Notes: a model not told the origin generated them from the sequence alone. A stretch of DNA of 64,000 bases from Chrysaora quinquecirrha (GCA_014526335.1 JACTAT010000032.1:2037026-2101025), one strand, 5' to 3'. Counted from the first letter of the stretch, positions 47,173-58,924 are shown. Made by a program: numbers and translations.

Positions 47173-48215
47173 ATGTATATATTCTGGCTTATTGAGTGGG
47201 TCAATCAGTTGGAACTTTATTTCCAAATAAACAGGTGTAAGAATTTTCCTGGAGCTGCTAGCATATGGAGAAGGCTACATCTGACACCAAACCACGATGA
47301 CATATACAAATGTCCTGTTGCAGAAGGTAGACATGAAGGATTTCGCAGTCAAAGAGGATGCAGAAAACACATCACTAATTTGCATACTTGGTACTACTAC
47401 TTTGACAATTATCCTGTAGATATATTGGATGGCAAAGGAAAATCCTTGCAAGAAGACCCGGGAAAGACAATGAAAGGTAACGAGGTATCTTGTAATATGC
47501 GGGAAATTCTATTTGCAGAGAAGTTCAAAGAATGTGTAGTGGAACTGGTGGCTGACACACAATATCAAACACAAACCAGATCTGTTCAAGGGCAGTAAAA
47601 TTCGTATACTTTTCAAGTTAAAACACATCAGTCGATATATTAACTGATGATCATGTTGATTACTACCTTGGATCTATCAAACATATAAGCAATTTTATAC
47701 AGCACTTAGACCAAGAGAAGTCAATTGGCTATGCTGGTAACGTAAGCTACATCAGTGCAATGATGAAATTAATTTAGTGCAGAGGGATGTCTATTGGTCT
47801 TTTGAACAACTTCAGTGTCGCCGAGATATTCTTGAAAAGAGCAAAGAAATTCATAACACATAAAATGCATGTACAGTTGAGTGAACAATTAGACGTGGAC
47901 ACGTTAGAACGTAAAGGACATTGGGCATCTATGCAAGATTTGCAGAAAGTCATACCATTTCACACAGAACGTTACAAGAAGATACTGGATGTATGCAAGA
48001 GTGATGGTAGTTCAACTGTTATGCCGGCAGACTTGACTTTTGCAACATGTTTTATTAAAACGTTTCTCTTCCTTTGTGTTGAAGGGACACAACCAATGAC
48101 GAATCAGTTTTTAACAATGTAAATACTGGAAAACGCAAAGAAGAACAGTGGATTCATAGATCAAAGGAAATTCATAACTGCAGAAAAGTATGGTTTCAAT
48201 TCTCTTGAGCGACAA
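47173..48215 (+). pseudogene. Zinc-finger / possible tyrosine-recombinase-like repeat ORF, broken
   Basis: 47230-47598 encodes FPGAASIWRRLHLTPNHDD, a C2H2-like CPVAEGRHEGFRSQRGCRKH and HTWYYYFDNYP. After frameshifts, YLGSIKHISNFIQHL and GYAGNVSYISAM lead into 47787-48122: FSVAEIFLKRAKK, LERKGHWASMQDLQKVIPFH and LTFATCFIKTFLFLCVEGT. After TAA at 48120-48122, KKNSGFIDQRKF continues to about 48215. The helical part looks like the N-terminal core-binding half of a tyrosine recombinase (Crypton-like), but no catalytic Arg/His/Tyr block is visible, so this is a guess. It is a repeated cnidarian-type ORF. Confidence 0.5.
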
Positions 48216-48270
48216 TGAACGTAACTCTTCTCGGTCCTTGGCATTGTAGCATTTTCCAAACGACACCTTG

Positions 48271-48834
48271 CTATTTTCGTAATACAAGTTTTTCAAATTT
48301 TTCGTGCAGTTTTATTTCCGCCAATTCCTTGCGGTCCCGCTTAATACTTGCGTCAATCTTTCGATAATTCAAAAGCCAAGCTTTGCCATACTCTTCCAGC
48401 ATTGCTTCCTCTGTCCCTCCTTGCTGCCTTTGTTCTCTCATTTCAATTATGACTGATGCATGATTAATTTCACCAGTCACGTTACCTTGATCGGCTACCG
48501 TTGGTAGCCTTGAATCTGTTCCAATTTCAAAGTAGTTCATATCCCTTATGCAGTAATGGTGACTTTTGTTAAACAATTTCTTTGCGATTTCAAAGGTCAA
48601 TCTTTCTTCTCGGTGTTCTACGTTTTTGATATTCTCAACCTGATGTTTTCTTTTCTGACATGAAAATGTTATATAGCTCTTCAGCCATTTGATCTTATGG
48701 AATCTGTTCTCTTCTTTGCCAGCAACAAGATATTGGAAACTGTCTTTATAGGCATTCAATGTTTCAAAGGCAGCTTTTTGCTCATGGCACAGTCCCCAAA
48801 GAGCCAACAAACAGCCAAGCAAGACAAGTTTCAT
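48271..48834 (-). CDS. Secreted protein, unknown family
   Basis: An intact 187-codon ORF with a true ATG (48832-48834) and TAG stop. The N-terminus MKLVLLGCLLALWGLCHEQ is a textbook signal peptide (basic n-region, Leu-rich h-region). The mature part is helical and charged (EMREQRQQGGTEEAMLEEYG, RDRKELAEIKLHEKFEKL) with few Cys residues. No domain is recognised. It is single-exon as seen and ends 55 bp from the converging recombinase-like remnant. It is the only complete-looking protein gene in the window besides the small C2H2 ORF. It may be a taxon-restricted gene or the cargo of a mobile element. Confidence 0.6.
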   Translation of the reverse strand: MKLVLLGCLLALWGLCHEQKAAFETLNAYKDSFQYLVAGKEENRFHKIKWLKSYITFSCQKRKHQVENIKNVEHREERLTFEIAKKLFNKSHHYCIRDMNYFEIGTDSRLPTVADQGNVTGEINHASVIIEMREQRQQGGTEEAMLEEYGKAWLLNYRKIDASIKRDRKELAEIKLHEKFEKLVLRK

Positions 48835-49579
48835 TTATATTACAGTTATATTGCTTATTTTCACATCGGATGATTTCCAGTTTTAATTGAAGAATGTAAC
48901 ATTTACAGCGGTTGATGTGGAAATATCAAACCATTGCCTTTTCGCTAATGACTTTGCTCCTCAGATTAACACAAGAGATTGTAGTTATCACCACCAATTT
49001 GTTAGCCCAATGGAACTTTTTTTCAAACTTTTGTTCTTAAAATGACTATTGTACTAAGAAGTTGCTCTCGTGCTCTTTAGGTGCTACCAAAAGCAGCGTC
49101 AGTCTTTTGGTTCATCTTCGAAAGATGAAACATTTGCTGCAGACATTCTGCATAGGTAGAGTGCCAGAAAACTTAGGGTCAAGTCATTTCATTGTAACAT
49201 TAAAATATTTCTGGAATTTTGAAGAGTTTAGAAATACTGCAAAAATATTTCACCTCAGAAAAAGTGTATAAAAATCGTTTCCTGGTGTCCAAGAAATGGC
49301 TGGTTTCATTTGAACTGCTTAAAAATGTCCAAAAGACCATTAGACAAAGATAAGTAAGTGATGGTGAAATCAATATGATTTCTATGCAGCTGTAATTATT
49401 ATATGGCCCAAGCTAAATATTCTCTTCTGCCAATTATTCTTTCTGGGGCGTGCTTGGTTTTCCTGGCTGATTTTGCAAGCCATGGAACTTTTCGGAGGAA
49501 CAACGCTCTATTTTGTTCTATTGGTTAAGTAATTGAAAAAGGTTCTCTTCTTTTTCTTTGCTTCACTAGGTAGCAAAGT

Positions 49580-49800
49580 GTGGCTCCGACTATCAGTGCG
49601 GCTCCGGCTATCAGTGACGACATCAGTGACGTCATCAGGTCGCGCTATAGTGCAACAGTTTTTATTGATCTAGCACGATGGTTTCTCCAACCTCGTTTTC
49701 AAGAGTCCTCTGACTCTAATGATGTCATCAGGTCGCGCTATAGTGCGATGGTTTTTAATCTAGCATGTTGGTTTCTCCAACCTCGTTTTCAAGAGTCCTA
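49580..49800 (+). repeat. Polinton end repeats (two units and a partial)
   Basis: Units GTCATCAGGTCGCGCTATAG .. GGTTTCTCCAACCTCGTTTT at about 49630-49710 and 49725-49797, preceded by CAGTGACGTCATC. These are the same units as 31320-31790 but inverted relative to the window, and again upstream of Polinton coding sequence. They contain CRE-like TGACGTCA. Confidence 0.85.
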
Positions 49801-49860
49801 GGAAGGACGTTCAACTATCTACGATATCATCAGATTATGCTGACGTCATCTGATTCGTTA

Positions 49861-49893
49861 GAACTTTCTAGAAGTTTCCAGAAGATTCTAGAA
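49861..49893. promoter_or_regulatory. Seven-unit heat-shock element
   Basis: GAA at 49861, TTC 49866, GAA 49871, TTC 49876, GAA 49881, TTC 49886 and GAA 49891 give a perfect run of alternating nGAAn/nTTCn pentamers. Three units suffice for HSF trimer binding. An inverted CCAAT box (GATTGG, 49913-49918) and an AT-rich AAATATAT (about 49968) follow before the ATG at 50005, as expected of a promoter firing rightward. Confidence 0.75.
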
Positions 49894-50004
49894 ACGAGAA
49901 ATCCTACAATCTGATTGGTTAGTTATGATGGTGTAATAATTGGAACGCTACGTTCGAATCATCTATCTAAATATATGCAAAACTAGTTATGTTAGAAATT
50001 AATC

Positions 50005-50172
50005 ATGAAGGGGTCACACGAAGAAGAAAGCTCAGCTGCTAATAATAGTAAGCGAAGAAAAATCGCTTGCAATTTATGTGGGAAATTGTTTGACAGAATG
50101 TTAAATCTCACATCACATAGGCAAACAGCGCATGATATACATCCGTTGACGGTGAACAGCAGAACAAGATAA
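50005..50172 (+). CDS. Small C2H2 zinc-finger ORF at the Polinton end
   Basis: ATG at 50005 opens a 55-codon frame, MKGSHEEESSAANNSKRRK, then CNLCGKLFDRMLNLTSHRQ with the distal His three residues on (C-x2-C-x12-H-x4-H), ending TAA at 50170-50172. A basic KRRK precedes the finger. It lies downstream of the heat-shock element and just before the polymerase N-terminal region. It may be a separate protein or the first domain of the polymerase gene, cut off by a frameshift. Confidence 0.65.
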   Translation: MKGSHEEESSAANNSKRRKIACNLCGKLFDRMLNLTSHRQTAHDIHPLTVNSRTR

Positions 50173-50668
50173 ATTAGTCGGTGAAGGTAAGAACATGAAC
50201 AAGATGGATAAGAAAGCATTTAGAATATATATACCAAAAAGAAGATATAAAAGACTGGGCAAGAATCACACAACATGCCATTAAAGAACAATTACCTATC
50301 TTTCCATGGTATCTTTCCATGAAATTAAAGAAGAATTACCAAACCACAAGCAGGGGATGAAGTATTATGTCACTATCGATGTAGAATTTAAGAAGTATGG
50401 TGATAAGCCCATTCAGAACCACCGTGCAGGCATTGTTAAGGTCAGAGTATGACTATGTTGAAGATCAGGTAGTTGAAGCTATCAACACACTACGAGATAA
50501 GGTTGATGAATTCTTGGAGAATGGAAGCGGTTGGATATTTGCAAAGTTTACCAAACTGCAAGTGAAGATGTTTGATTATGATACAATTCGTGGTGGAAAG
50601 TATTTGCAACTACCTACAAGCCGTTCTCAATATACAGAACAGAGAAGATAAATGCTTCATCTGCGCAA
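50173..50668 (+). pseudogene. Polinton protein-primed DNA polymerase B, N-terminal part
   Basis: Pieces YYVTIDVEFKKYGD, then (frameshift near 50400) DQVVEAINTLRDKVDEFLEN, GWIFAKFTKLQVKMFDYDTI and GGKYLQLP, then (frameshift) IQNREDKCFI. This region precedes the exonuclease in Maverick/Polinton polymerases of invertebrates. It stops exactly at the inverted repeat of the 10.9-kb insertion and resumes at 61562. It is inactive: at least two frameshifts plus the insertion. Confidence 0.75.
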
Positions 50669-50689
50669 GGGCCCCCGGCTAATGTTGTA

Positions 50690-51098
50690 CCATTGTCTAC
50701 CCCTGAGTGGCATTCCCGAAAAAGCCCCTGCCTCCTGGTTGCCAAGGAAGCTGAAGAGACGCTGTTTACCGGCGTTTGCACCGCCTACCCCTCCCAAGAA
50801 GTGGATGCATCCAACCTGTCTCTCAATCGGTGGATGCTTCCATGTGGTCCAGGAGTCGGTGCACGATGGAAATCATCAGGCGCAACCAAGGATGGATATG
50901 CTACAAATGCATAAGCCCAATATCAATGGATTGGATGATGTAAATCAAGTGGTTGATGTCAAAACCATTGGATGCAACCAGTTGTTGTCGGAGAACAGTG
51001 GAATCATACGGGTTGTTGAGCATGATCAGCTGACGCAGTTGAATGTTAAGAACTTCATACGGAGAAATGGACGATTCCTGTTACACGCTCTTTCCTAG
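50690..51098 (+). CDS. Unrecognised ORF near the left end of the 10.9-kb element
   Basis: The frame ending TAG at 51098 encodes QPRMDMLQMHKPNINGLDDV and then LSENSGIIRVVEHDQLTQLN with a basic end (FIRRNGRFLLHALS). GC content is higher than in its surroundings. An alternative frame is open over 50693-50914. No domain is recognised; it may be an exon of a second element-encoded gene or non-coding. Confidence 0.3.
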
Positions 51099-51764
51099 GT
51101 CAAAGCTTTCCCACGCCAAGGTCAAGGAGAGATCAACTAATCGGCGGAACAAAGCATGTAATTGGCATTAAAAGCGGCATGTCTCTGGTGTCTGTCCCTA
51201 TTCAATTTATCCACAAGAGGTCGCGTGACTTGTAATTGATTTATTGACATTGCTCGTCTAGACTATCACTTTCGTGATGATGTATCTCATTGATATATTT
51301 TCAATAGGCAATAGAAGCTTATTGTAGAAAGAGTTTGTCTTTAAAGACTGGACCATTGCAGATGCGAATGAGGAGGAAATGAAAGGAATCAAACGGAAAG
51401 TCAATTGATGAACTAAATATTATAGCTAAACAAAACGAAACAGAACTAATAACATAAGTAACTTAATAAAAGCACTAACTGGGTGACTACTTCAAATACG
51501 TCTGAAAGATTCAAAAGCATTTCAACGCTAATTTAAGGCACAAAATGAAAGCATATCTACGAAATAAGATATCTACTATAAACCATAGTGTTCATACTTG
51601 CAAAATCTTTCTATATTGTTCATAAGTGTCCATTTGTATTTTAAATACTTGTGTACTTTATCTAATGTCATAAATGTTCTTTTCTTTGCTCTTTGCACTT
51701 AAATGAATGTCCTTTTCTATATAAAAGTACAATCTATATATACTTATCACTTGTCTACAATGAA

Positions 51765-51934
51765 ACGTTCTTTTTTCTATAAGAAACCTAGCTGAAAGCT
51801 TGGTATTTTTGAAGTATGTAGCTGGAAACAGGAAACGAGGGAAGAGAGGTGCAACAGTCAAAATGTCCGAAAATATCTTCAATCTATGAATCTAGATATC
51901 TTATCAACTGGTTTCTTATAGAAAAGAAAACGTG
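51765..51934. mobile_element. MITE, TATAAGAAACC-type TIR family (copy 3)
   Basis: ACGTTCTTTTTTCTATAAG (51765) is inverted at 51934 (..CTTATAGAAAAGAAAACGT). 170 bp, non-coding. Related to 13168-13520 and 45116-45518. Confidence 0.7.
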
Positions 51935-52150
51935 AAAAGCTTACACAGTTACACAGATGCAAACAAGAGGCTGTTCAGGAATAAGGTACAAAAGCAGTGG
52001 CTCGATGAACGTTGTCCGAAAGTGAATTTGCCGAAAATATTCAGTAAAACTCACTATTTTGTGCATTATTGTAAACAGCCTCTTGCTTAAACAGAACAAA
52101 AGCTTACCGACACTTACCACTATCGCCAACTGGAACCAAACGCCTAGAGA

Positions 52151-52282
52151 GGTCAACACATGCCATCTAAAACTGGACTTCCACTCACACTAGTACAAGA
52201 TTAAACTATTACCACACTACCAAAACTGCCTCTGACTAGACTGTTCTAACTACCAATTACCTAATCTAGGCATGTGTTGACC
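52151..52282. repeat. Short inverted repeat GGTCAACACATGCC
   Basis: A perfect 14-bp inverted repeat, 52151-52164 against 52269-52282, with a pyrimidine/ACTA-rich interior. It could be a very small MITE; no target duplication is seen. Confidence 0.55.
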
Positions 52283-52289
52283 AAAGAAC

Positions 52290-53167
52290 TACAGAAAACT
52301 ACCTACCCTAAACTATACTAACCCATCCCATAGCCCAAACCCATTCCCATCCCCTTCCCAACCCCTACCGAAATGAACACAAAACGTCGCAGAGTTTTTT
52401 GGTGAAAAGAAATTAATGGGAATAAATGAAAGAGTAAAGCATTCAAGGCAGAAGCACAGACAGGCCCAAAAAAAAGGAAGAATGCAAAGTCATGCAAGTT
52501 AAACAATGCAAGGGGGTCTTGCAAAGAATGCACATAACAAAACTATTAACAATAAGTAAGTTGAATGCAATAACAAGTTAGAGGAGAAAGGAAAAGGTGG
52601 AGGAACTTACAACAATTACAGTAAAAAAGGGAAAATGAAAAGAGTATCAGAAAGCAAGTATTATAGGGAATAAAGAAATAAATGGAAACATGCACAAATG
52701 TAACAAGTTTAGGCAACTCTTTTTTAAATGAACTTCGATACAACCTGCTCAGTAGTCAATACTGTAGTCGACTTTCCGAAATGTCGCTAAATATCGCTAA
52801 ATATTGCTACGAAGTACTACTACTGCTATCTACAAGAAACAACTTCTAACTACTTATATGTACAGAATACTACAACAAACAGGACTACTAACTAGCTACT
52901 AATATGAACCGTACTACTAATTACCCTATGATTAATAAGCGTTCACTTTAACAGGGATAAACACACTTCACATTATCAATAACATTTCGAAAATGTAGTT
53001 TAGATGCTTCAAATGGCGATTGTTTATCTCCGGCAAAAGCAATGAATCATTTCAATGCATAACAATTTTCTGTTGAAGAAAATTTATCTCTGAAAGTGAA
53101 CACTTCTAACAAGCTAAATGAAATTGAGTAAAAAAAGGTAAAAAAAGTATATATAAATATTTACAGT
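52290..53167. other. No gene recognised
   Basis: AT-rich sequence between the inverted repeat and the 3' end of the DUF6729-like gene. It would contain that gene's 3' UTR. Confidence 0.4.
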
Positions 53168-56100
53168 TCAAGTCCTTTTCCGTGGACCACCCGGCTTCTT
53201 CCATCCTTTCTCCAGGCGTTTTGCCGCACTGGCAGCTTTCTTTAATTTCTCTTCTTCTCGCCTGCGAATGATAGCTTCGTAGGCCTCTTGGAAGTGCTCC
53301 GTCTGCATGAACTCCTGTGATGACATGGTTCTTGGAGTCCCATATTTATCAGCCATCATGGCTGGGCAGTAGTAAAAGCACGATTGTCCCTTCCGTATGA
53401 TGGTGTCGTGAAGATTGCCAACTCCAGAGCCTTTTGCTTTTGGCTGACGGCAATAGGAGCAGAGACGACCAACGGCAGGCTGAGGGGCACCGGCTTCTAC
53501 TTTTGCCTTTGTCTTTCTGGCTGATGCAGTTGAAGCAGCTTCTTGAGGCTTTGGAGCTATCGGGCGAGGTTGTGGGGCTGCAAGCCTGCCAAGATGCAGG
53601 ACAGGAATCTCGGGTCCTTGTGTGATGACAGGTGGACGCTGAGAGGTCGGGCTGACAACTTGAGCTGGGACGGATGCAGGAATATCAGTGTGTTTACCTG
53701 CTCCTTTAAGGCAAAGAATAGAGTTGCTTGCCTGCAACATGGAGCATCAGTTTAAAGCATGACAAATGAATAACTGCAAGGTACATTAAAGACAAAAACG
53801 CTGCGGGTAGAAAAGTGTCTCAACGTCACAAATTGCAGTGAAAATCAAAAACAACATAAGCAAAATAACAAGGCATAGAGAAATAGCTCACCTGTCTATC
53901 GTACATTTGAATGAAGTGAGTTGAACTAAACTTCAGAGGTGAAACAGGATCATCAGAACGAGAATAAGCCATAGTGTTGTATTCGTCAGCAACCTTCTGA
54001 TATTTATTTGGCGGCTTGGTTGACACCAGAAGCCTGTTGATGATGTCTTTCATCTCCGAGGTCCAGCGGTTCGGTGCCCATGGAGTGGCGATGCCAGCAA
54101 ATGTCATCCTACATGTAGCTGCAGGCCTTTGCTTTGACTTGACACCCTCAACCGTGTCCTGGTCACCTTTCCGCTTATCCCCGGCTGACGTTGCTCTTGT
54201 AGCGCTGCTGACTTGTACTTCAGAAGGCCCACCATCATCTGACTCCTGTCCAGAAAGCTCTTCCATTTCTTCAACTCCAACAACAGTGTCCCCAAGTACA
54301 TCCAACGATGCGCTGTCTGCTTCTACATGGGTGTCACGTCTAGCACGTGCAACAGATGGCGTCTCCATCAGATGGACTACCTCCTCTTGAAGACCAGAAG
54401 CAAGGAACTCAGAGAGATCCGCTGTATCTTCACCTTCGAGGAGTACATCCAATTCTTCTGGTAGATTTGACAAGTATTCCGTGCCAAACTTCTCCCCAGT
54501 TTCAGCATCATTCAGTACAAAGTCGGGGTACTTGGGTGAGCCATACTCCAGTTGTGACAACAGATTCACCTTGGCAATTAAAAGGGGGTTGAAAATCAGA
54601 GGCATCTTCAGCTTACGATGTTGTGCAGAGCGCTTCATATTCCACCTGGCTGCACCAAACATGGACTGAGCTTGAAAGAGGCTTGAGCTGACTTGAGAGC
54701 CGGTGACCCAGTCTGCTTGATGTGGATGCAGACCCTCCAGCTGAGACGAACCACGCAAACTCTGCCAACAGGGAAACTTAGTTTCATCAGTCTTGCCATG
54801 ACCAAGATGGGAATAACCAGTGAAGCGATACACAACACCACCAGCCTCCAATGGATCCGATAAACCGCCCCTTCGAATGTGGACGCGCTGTAATGTCCAC
54901 TCAGGCAGCATTTGATTGGTGAAAAGAGGTAAATCACGGTTGTCCTTAACATCGCGACACGCTAACATGACCGCTGTGACACGTTTCTCCAGTAAGTATG
55001 GCGAAAGAATCTGCATTCTGCAATGACGTCGCATCTCTTCCTTTGTTGGTTCTGCATTCCAACCCAAACTGCGTCGAGTTGAACGAAGTGCTTGCAGATC
55101 ACTACCATCAACTAAAAAGAATGCATTTGATAGCAGCGCCATAAACCTTGGGTATGCTGAATGAGCTTCAGATGAACAACAGCAGCCAAGTCAACGAATG
55201 CAATGAAAGGCATCCAGAAGTTCCGTAATCTCACCGCTCAAATGCTGCCGACACGCACTCTGACGAGCAAACTGCTGTCGATCCGAATGCTGTCTTCTGC
55301 TCTGTCCAGATCACCCCAAAGAAGATCTCCTGTAGTCGGCGATGGTGAAGAAAGTGGCGGCGAAACACAGCACCATTTGTCGACCCATCTGAATTTCGGC
55401 TTCTCCACTTGAGCGAGCGTATATCTCCTCCCAAGGCCAGTGTAGCAAGACTCCAATGCTTTTTCGGATTCTGCATCAACCATGACCCAACTGACAACTT
55501 CCCAGAACTCGTTCATGACAGTGTAGCTCCACATTGCACCGCTGTGAAATTCGACTTTCTTAGCCAAGGATCTTGTGTGGTCAGAGCGAATGTATGAACC
55601 AAAGGAACCCTTCAGCAGGCTGTACAGGGTGGGTTTCTGCTCTTCATAATCACTCACAAGGCAGTTTGTGATGAACTCTGGTGAACTCTGGTGAAAATCT
55701 CCAAATTCGATGCTGGGAGCGTCCACGTCTAAGCCCATGTAAGTGTAAAGATTGCCACGGCGAGCTTGCTCTCTAACACTCTGGAGGAGTAGCATGTACT
55801 GCAAGTGGCGACGTTCAAATTTCTGTCTGGCCAACTCATTCACCTCATTAGCTACATCTGGAGGACTTCTTCCACTGCGACGAATTCTGTCGACAAGACC
55901 AATATCAACTGCCTTCCTGTATGTCATGTAGGCAGGAAACATGTTTCGAATGCAGTCCGGCAGGAGAGGCATATATTTCGGTGAATCAGCTGACCATGGT
56001 CGATTCTTACATGTGTCACACATCAGCTACGTTGAAAAAATGTAGTACTGCCCGGCTTCTGCAACAACAACACGAGGCTTGCCAAGACCTCTTCGTTTAG

Positions 56101-57247
56101 CATGACCATGGCAGTCCTTATTGATGCAAGGGAGTGAGGGACACAGCGGCTTACAAACTGATTCAGGCGCCCAAACAAACATAGGGTGAAGGTAGAATGA
56201 GTCAGGTTGTGGTAAAGCAGATGGATGGCGTTTCTTCAACTCAGGTGTTGGAGGTATCCTCAGCAAAGACTTTCCTTCCCAGCAGCTTGGCTGGTTGTAG
56301 TTGATGGTGCCAGGAAAGAGCCCCAGTTCCTTCATTTCAGTCTCCATCCAATCTGCTTGAGCAGTGCTGCAATTCCACTTCTTCCTCCTCGTGTCTATGG
56401 GCGCAAGAAATTCGGCAGCTCCAGAAACAGGTGCAACAGATGTCACAGGTGTTGATACAAGAGGCGTTGTTTCAGCAGATGATGTTGCAGACGATGATAC
56501 CAGCGGTAGAGAAACCAGCTGTACAAAAGGCTTTCGTTCTGGGGTTGGCTCCATCGAATCAGCACTCACAGGCTTTGCCCTCCCGGTTTGACCTTTCGCA
56601 CGGTACCCAATGATATACTCCCGAAGGCGATCCATTGCCGACCCTGTCTGAATGTTCTTCTTCGGAAGCAAGAATTCCTCAATGTACCGAATGTGCTTAG
56701 GCTCACTAGAAGAGGCAAGCTGATAATGCGTCATGTCATGGAATTTCCCAAAACCAACCTTTGCTTCGCCAGGATCCCCACTTGACACTGTCTTGACTTC
56801 AGCAGCTTTCTGTTCTACCAGCTCATTGTGCATTTTAAAAAACGGTGGGAACATCTTCGCATACTTGGAGAGATACTGCACGTTCTTCCTCCAATGGGCT
56901 TCTTCGCTGTCGTCCGATAACGGCTCAGCAGCACCACGTATCAGGTATGAAGCATATGCAGCATCATTCTCCATCAACCATTTGAATGTCTGCCCACGAT
57001 ACTGGTAGCGTTGCAGCTCGAATCTGCCAAGAACAGCTTTCATGTCACTGGTATCAGTGTCAGGAAATTCGGCAAGCAACTTTCTCTTCGCCATCTCATG
57101 AACCTTCACCGGCGACAGAACGTGAAGACTCTCTCTTCTACCAACTTTTTGATATGCCTTCTTGCAGGCGATGGCTTCTGGTGAGGCTTTCCTTACCAAC
57201 TCTCCGTCTTTGGTGATACGGAATGTAACTTGCCTTGGTGCTGCCAT
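53168..57247 (-). pseudogene. DUF6729-like transposase gene of the 10.9-kb element
   Basis: ATG at 57245-57247, 7 nt after acceptor CCCTTCACAG. The 406-codon first ORF ends in a Cys/His block (CKPLCPSLPCINKDCHGH), a GLGKPRVVV strand and YYIFST. A single in-frame TAG (56027-56029) separates it from LMCDTCKNRPWSADSPKYMP, FPAYMTYRKAVD and VMNEFWEVVSWVMVDAES, then FRWVDKWCC. After frameshifts and a TGA come LLDAFHCIR and FMALLSNAFFLVDGSDLQAL, RRGGLSDPLE and SLRGSSQLEGLHPHQADWVT. A clean 160-bp intron (53891-53732, donor GTGAGC, acceptor ATGTTGCAG) leads to a last exon (53731-53168) with a Pro/Ala linker, CSYCRQPKAKGSG and a basic KKPGGPRKRT end. I take the blocks around DKWCC and the Glu of SQLEG as the probable DDE core. 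The family name is from memory. Confidence 0.7.
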
Positions 57248-57749
57248 TATATATCTGTGAAGGGGGAGTACAATGTGAGAAATAAGGGAATAAGGGAGAA
57301 CAATAGTTTAAACCTATCCATTATTTCCGTGCACAAAAAAATATTTGTAAAAGTATGACCAAGGCAGCCCCCACCCACCATTATATGCTGCATATATGTT
57401 GAAGGCGGGACTCATATAAACAGTATAAACTTATTGATTAAAGGTTTTCATAGCATTGAACGTGAATGCAATACGTCAAAATTACATTCCAAATGTGATG
57501 ACCGTGCTTTTGAAAACTGCATTCATTGTTAAGACATCGATGCAAACATTATTGACCCATATAATATGATGCTAAATTTATTTAACTCTTAATCTCAAAA
57601 AAGGAAGGGTAAGACACCTAAAATGAAGGCTGATAAACTAAACAACAATTCAATGCAAGAAACAAACGTGCTCTTTCCAAACTAAACGCAGCAGAGCGTT
57701 GTGAGAAAACAAGAGTGCATTAATGGAACAACTATTATAAAACACATAC

Positions 57750-58813
57750 CTTATAAGACACGTGAAACTCTAACAAAACCAAGGAGGAAGACAACTATAT
57801 ACAAGCCGGGAATGTGAACCTATAAAACAAGAAAAACAATATTAAGGATATATTTTTGCAAAATCGCACTTTTGGAAAGAAACCTCCTTTCATAATGCAG
57901 AAATAATGGAGGGAATAAGTGGAATATTTACTGTGCTATACTTACCTTCCGGCGATAAGGAAACTTATTGAAAGGAACTATGACTGACTGCTATGTACAA
58001 CCCGGAAATGCAAACCTAAAAAATAATAAAGACACTCTTAAGGCTTTTTAGGCAAGCATTTTTACGAAAGAAATCTCCTTTCAAACAGCAGGAATAATGG
58101 AGAGAGTAAGAAGAATACTTTCTATACCATACATACCTTCCGGTGATAATAGAAACTTGAGTTTAACAGCCTAATATTACTGTTAATAAACACGGAATTC
58201 GAACCTAAAAAGCGAAAAGACACTTGTAAGGCTAAAGCTTTACGGACTCGCATTTTTATGGAAGATTTTACAAACAGAAACAAAAAATCCTTCTGTCTCA
58301 CAGGAAGAAGAAACGAAGATAATAACATGTACCTGCACTATGCTATACATACCTTGCGGTGATAATGAACCAAGAAATCCAATGGAACAAAGAAAAGTAA
58401 GGAAACTATTTACAACTGGGAAATGCGAACCTAAATGGTAAAAAAAGAAATTTATAAGTTTAAACCCTTCAAAAATCAAATAGTCTCCGAAGATAACTCT
58501 TTCGAGAGGCTGTGGGTGTATTTGAGAGAATAGAGTAGTTCTGAAGTATTTTCAACGTACCTTCCCGCGAAAATGAACCAAAAAGGTGACTATGATTAAA
58601 CAGCGAATAACACGGAATGCGAACCTAAATGATGAAAAAGACAATTCTAAGGATAAAGCTTTACAGACTAACACTTTAACAGAAGATAATGCTTCTTATA
58701 GAGTAAGAATATTCGGCAGAATTAGCTAGAATGTATAGTCTACCTACCTTCCGTCTATAACGAACCAGAGGTGTGAATTTCTATAATGTTAACGAATAAC
58801 ACGGAATGCGAAC
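57750..58813 (-). repeat. Array of six mini-exon-like cassettes, about 190-bp period
   Basis: On the minus strand each unit has an acceptor (TTTAG) before GTTCGCATTCCG-like bases and ends CGGAAG before a good donor (GTAAGTA, GTATGTA, GTACGT, GTAGGTA). Candidate exons: 57750-57819, 57946-58015, 58137-58204, 58353-58430, 58561-58624, 58748-58813 (70, 70, 68, 78, 64, 66 nt). Lengths are not multiples of three. The array lies upstream of the ATG at 57247, whose exon has an acceptor 7 nt before it, so these could be alternative 5'-UTR exons. A diverged further unit is visible around 58925 and 59215. Confidence 0.6.
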
Positions 58814-58924
58814 CTAAATGATGAAAAGGACACTGTTACAAACACTTTTATAGAGCTTTACAAACACTTTTATAAAATATAACTCTTTCGAGGGAGTAAG
58901 AATATACTGCACAATTATCTAGAT

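Noticed and set aside
47787..48122. Calling the ORF a Crypton tyrosine recombinase outright
   Set aside because: The helical N-terminal pattern is suggestive, but no Arg, His-x-x-Arg or Tyr catalytic block can be seen before the ORF breaks off.
52318..52533. Gly/Met-rich minus-strand frame
   Set aside because: It derives from a CCCATCCC/CCCAACCC low-complexity stretch.
54016..54390. 124-codon plus-strand frame inside the DUF6729 gene
   Set aside because: It is antisense to the 438-codon transposase ORF, which has recognisable motifs; a shadow frame.
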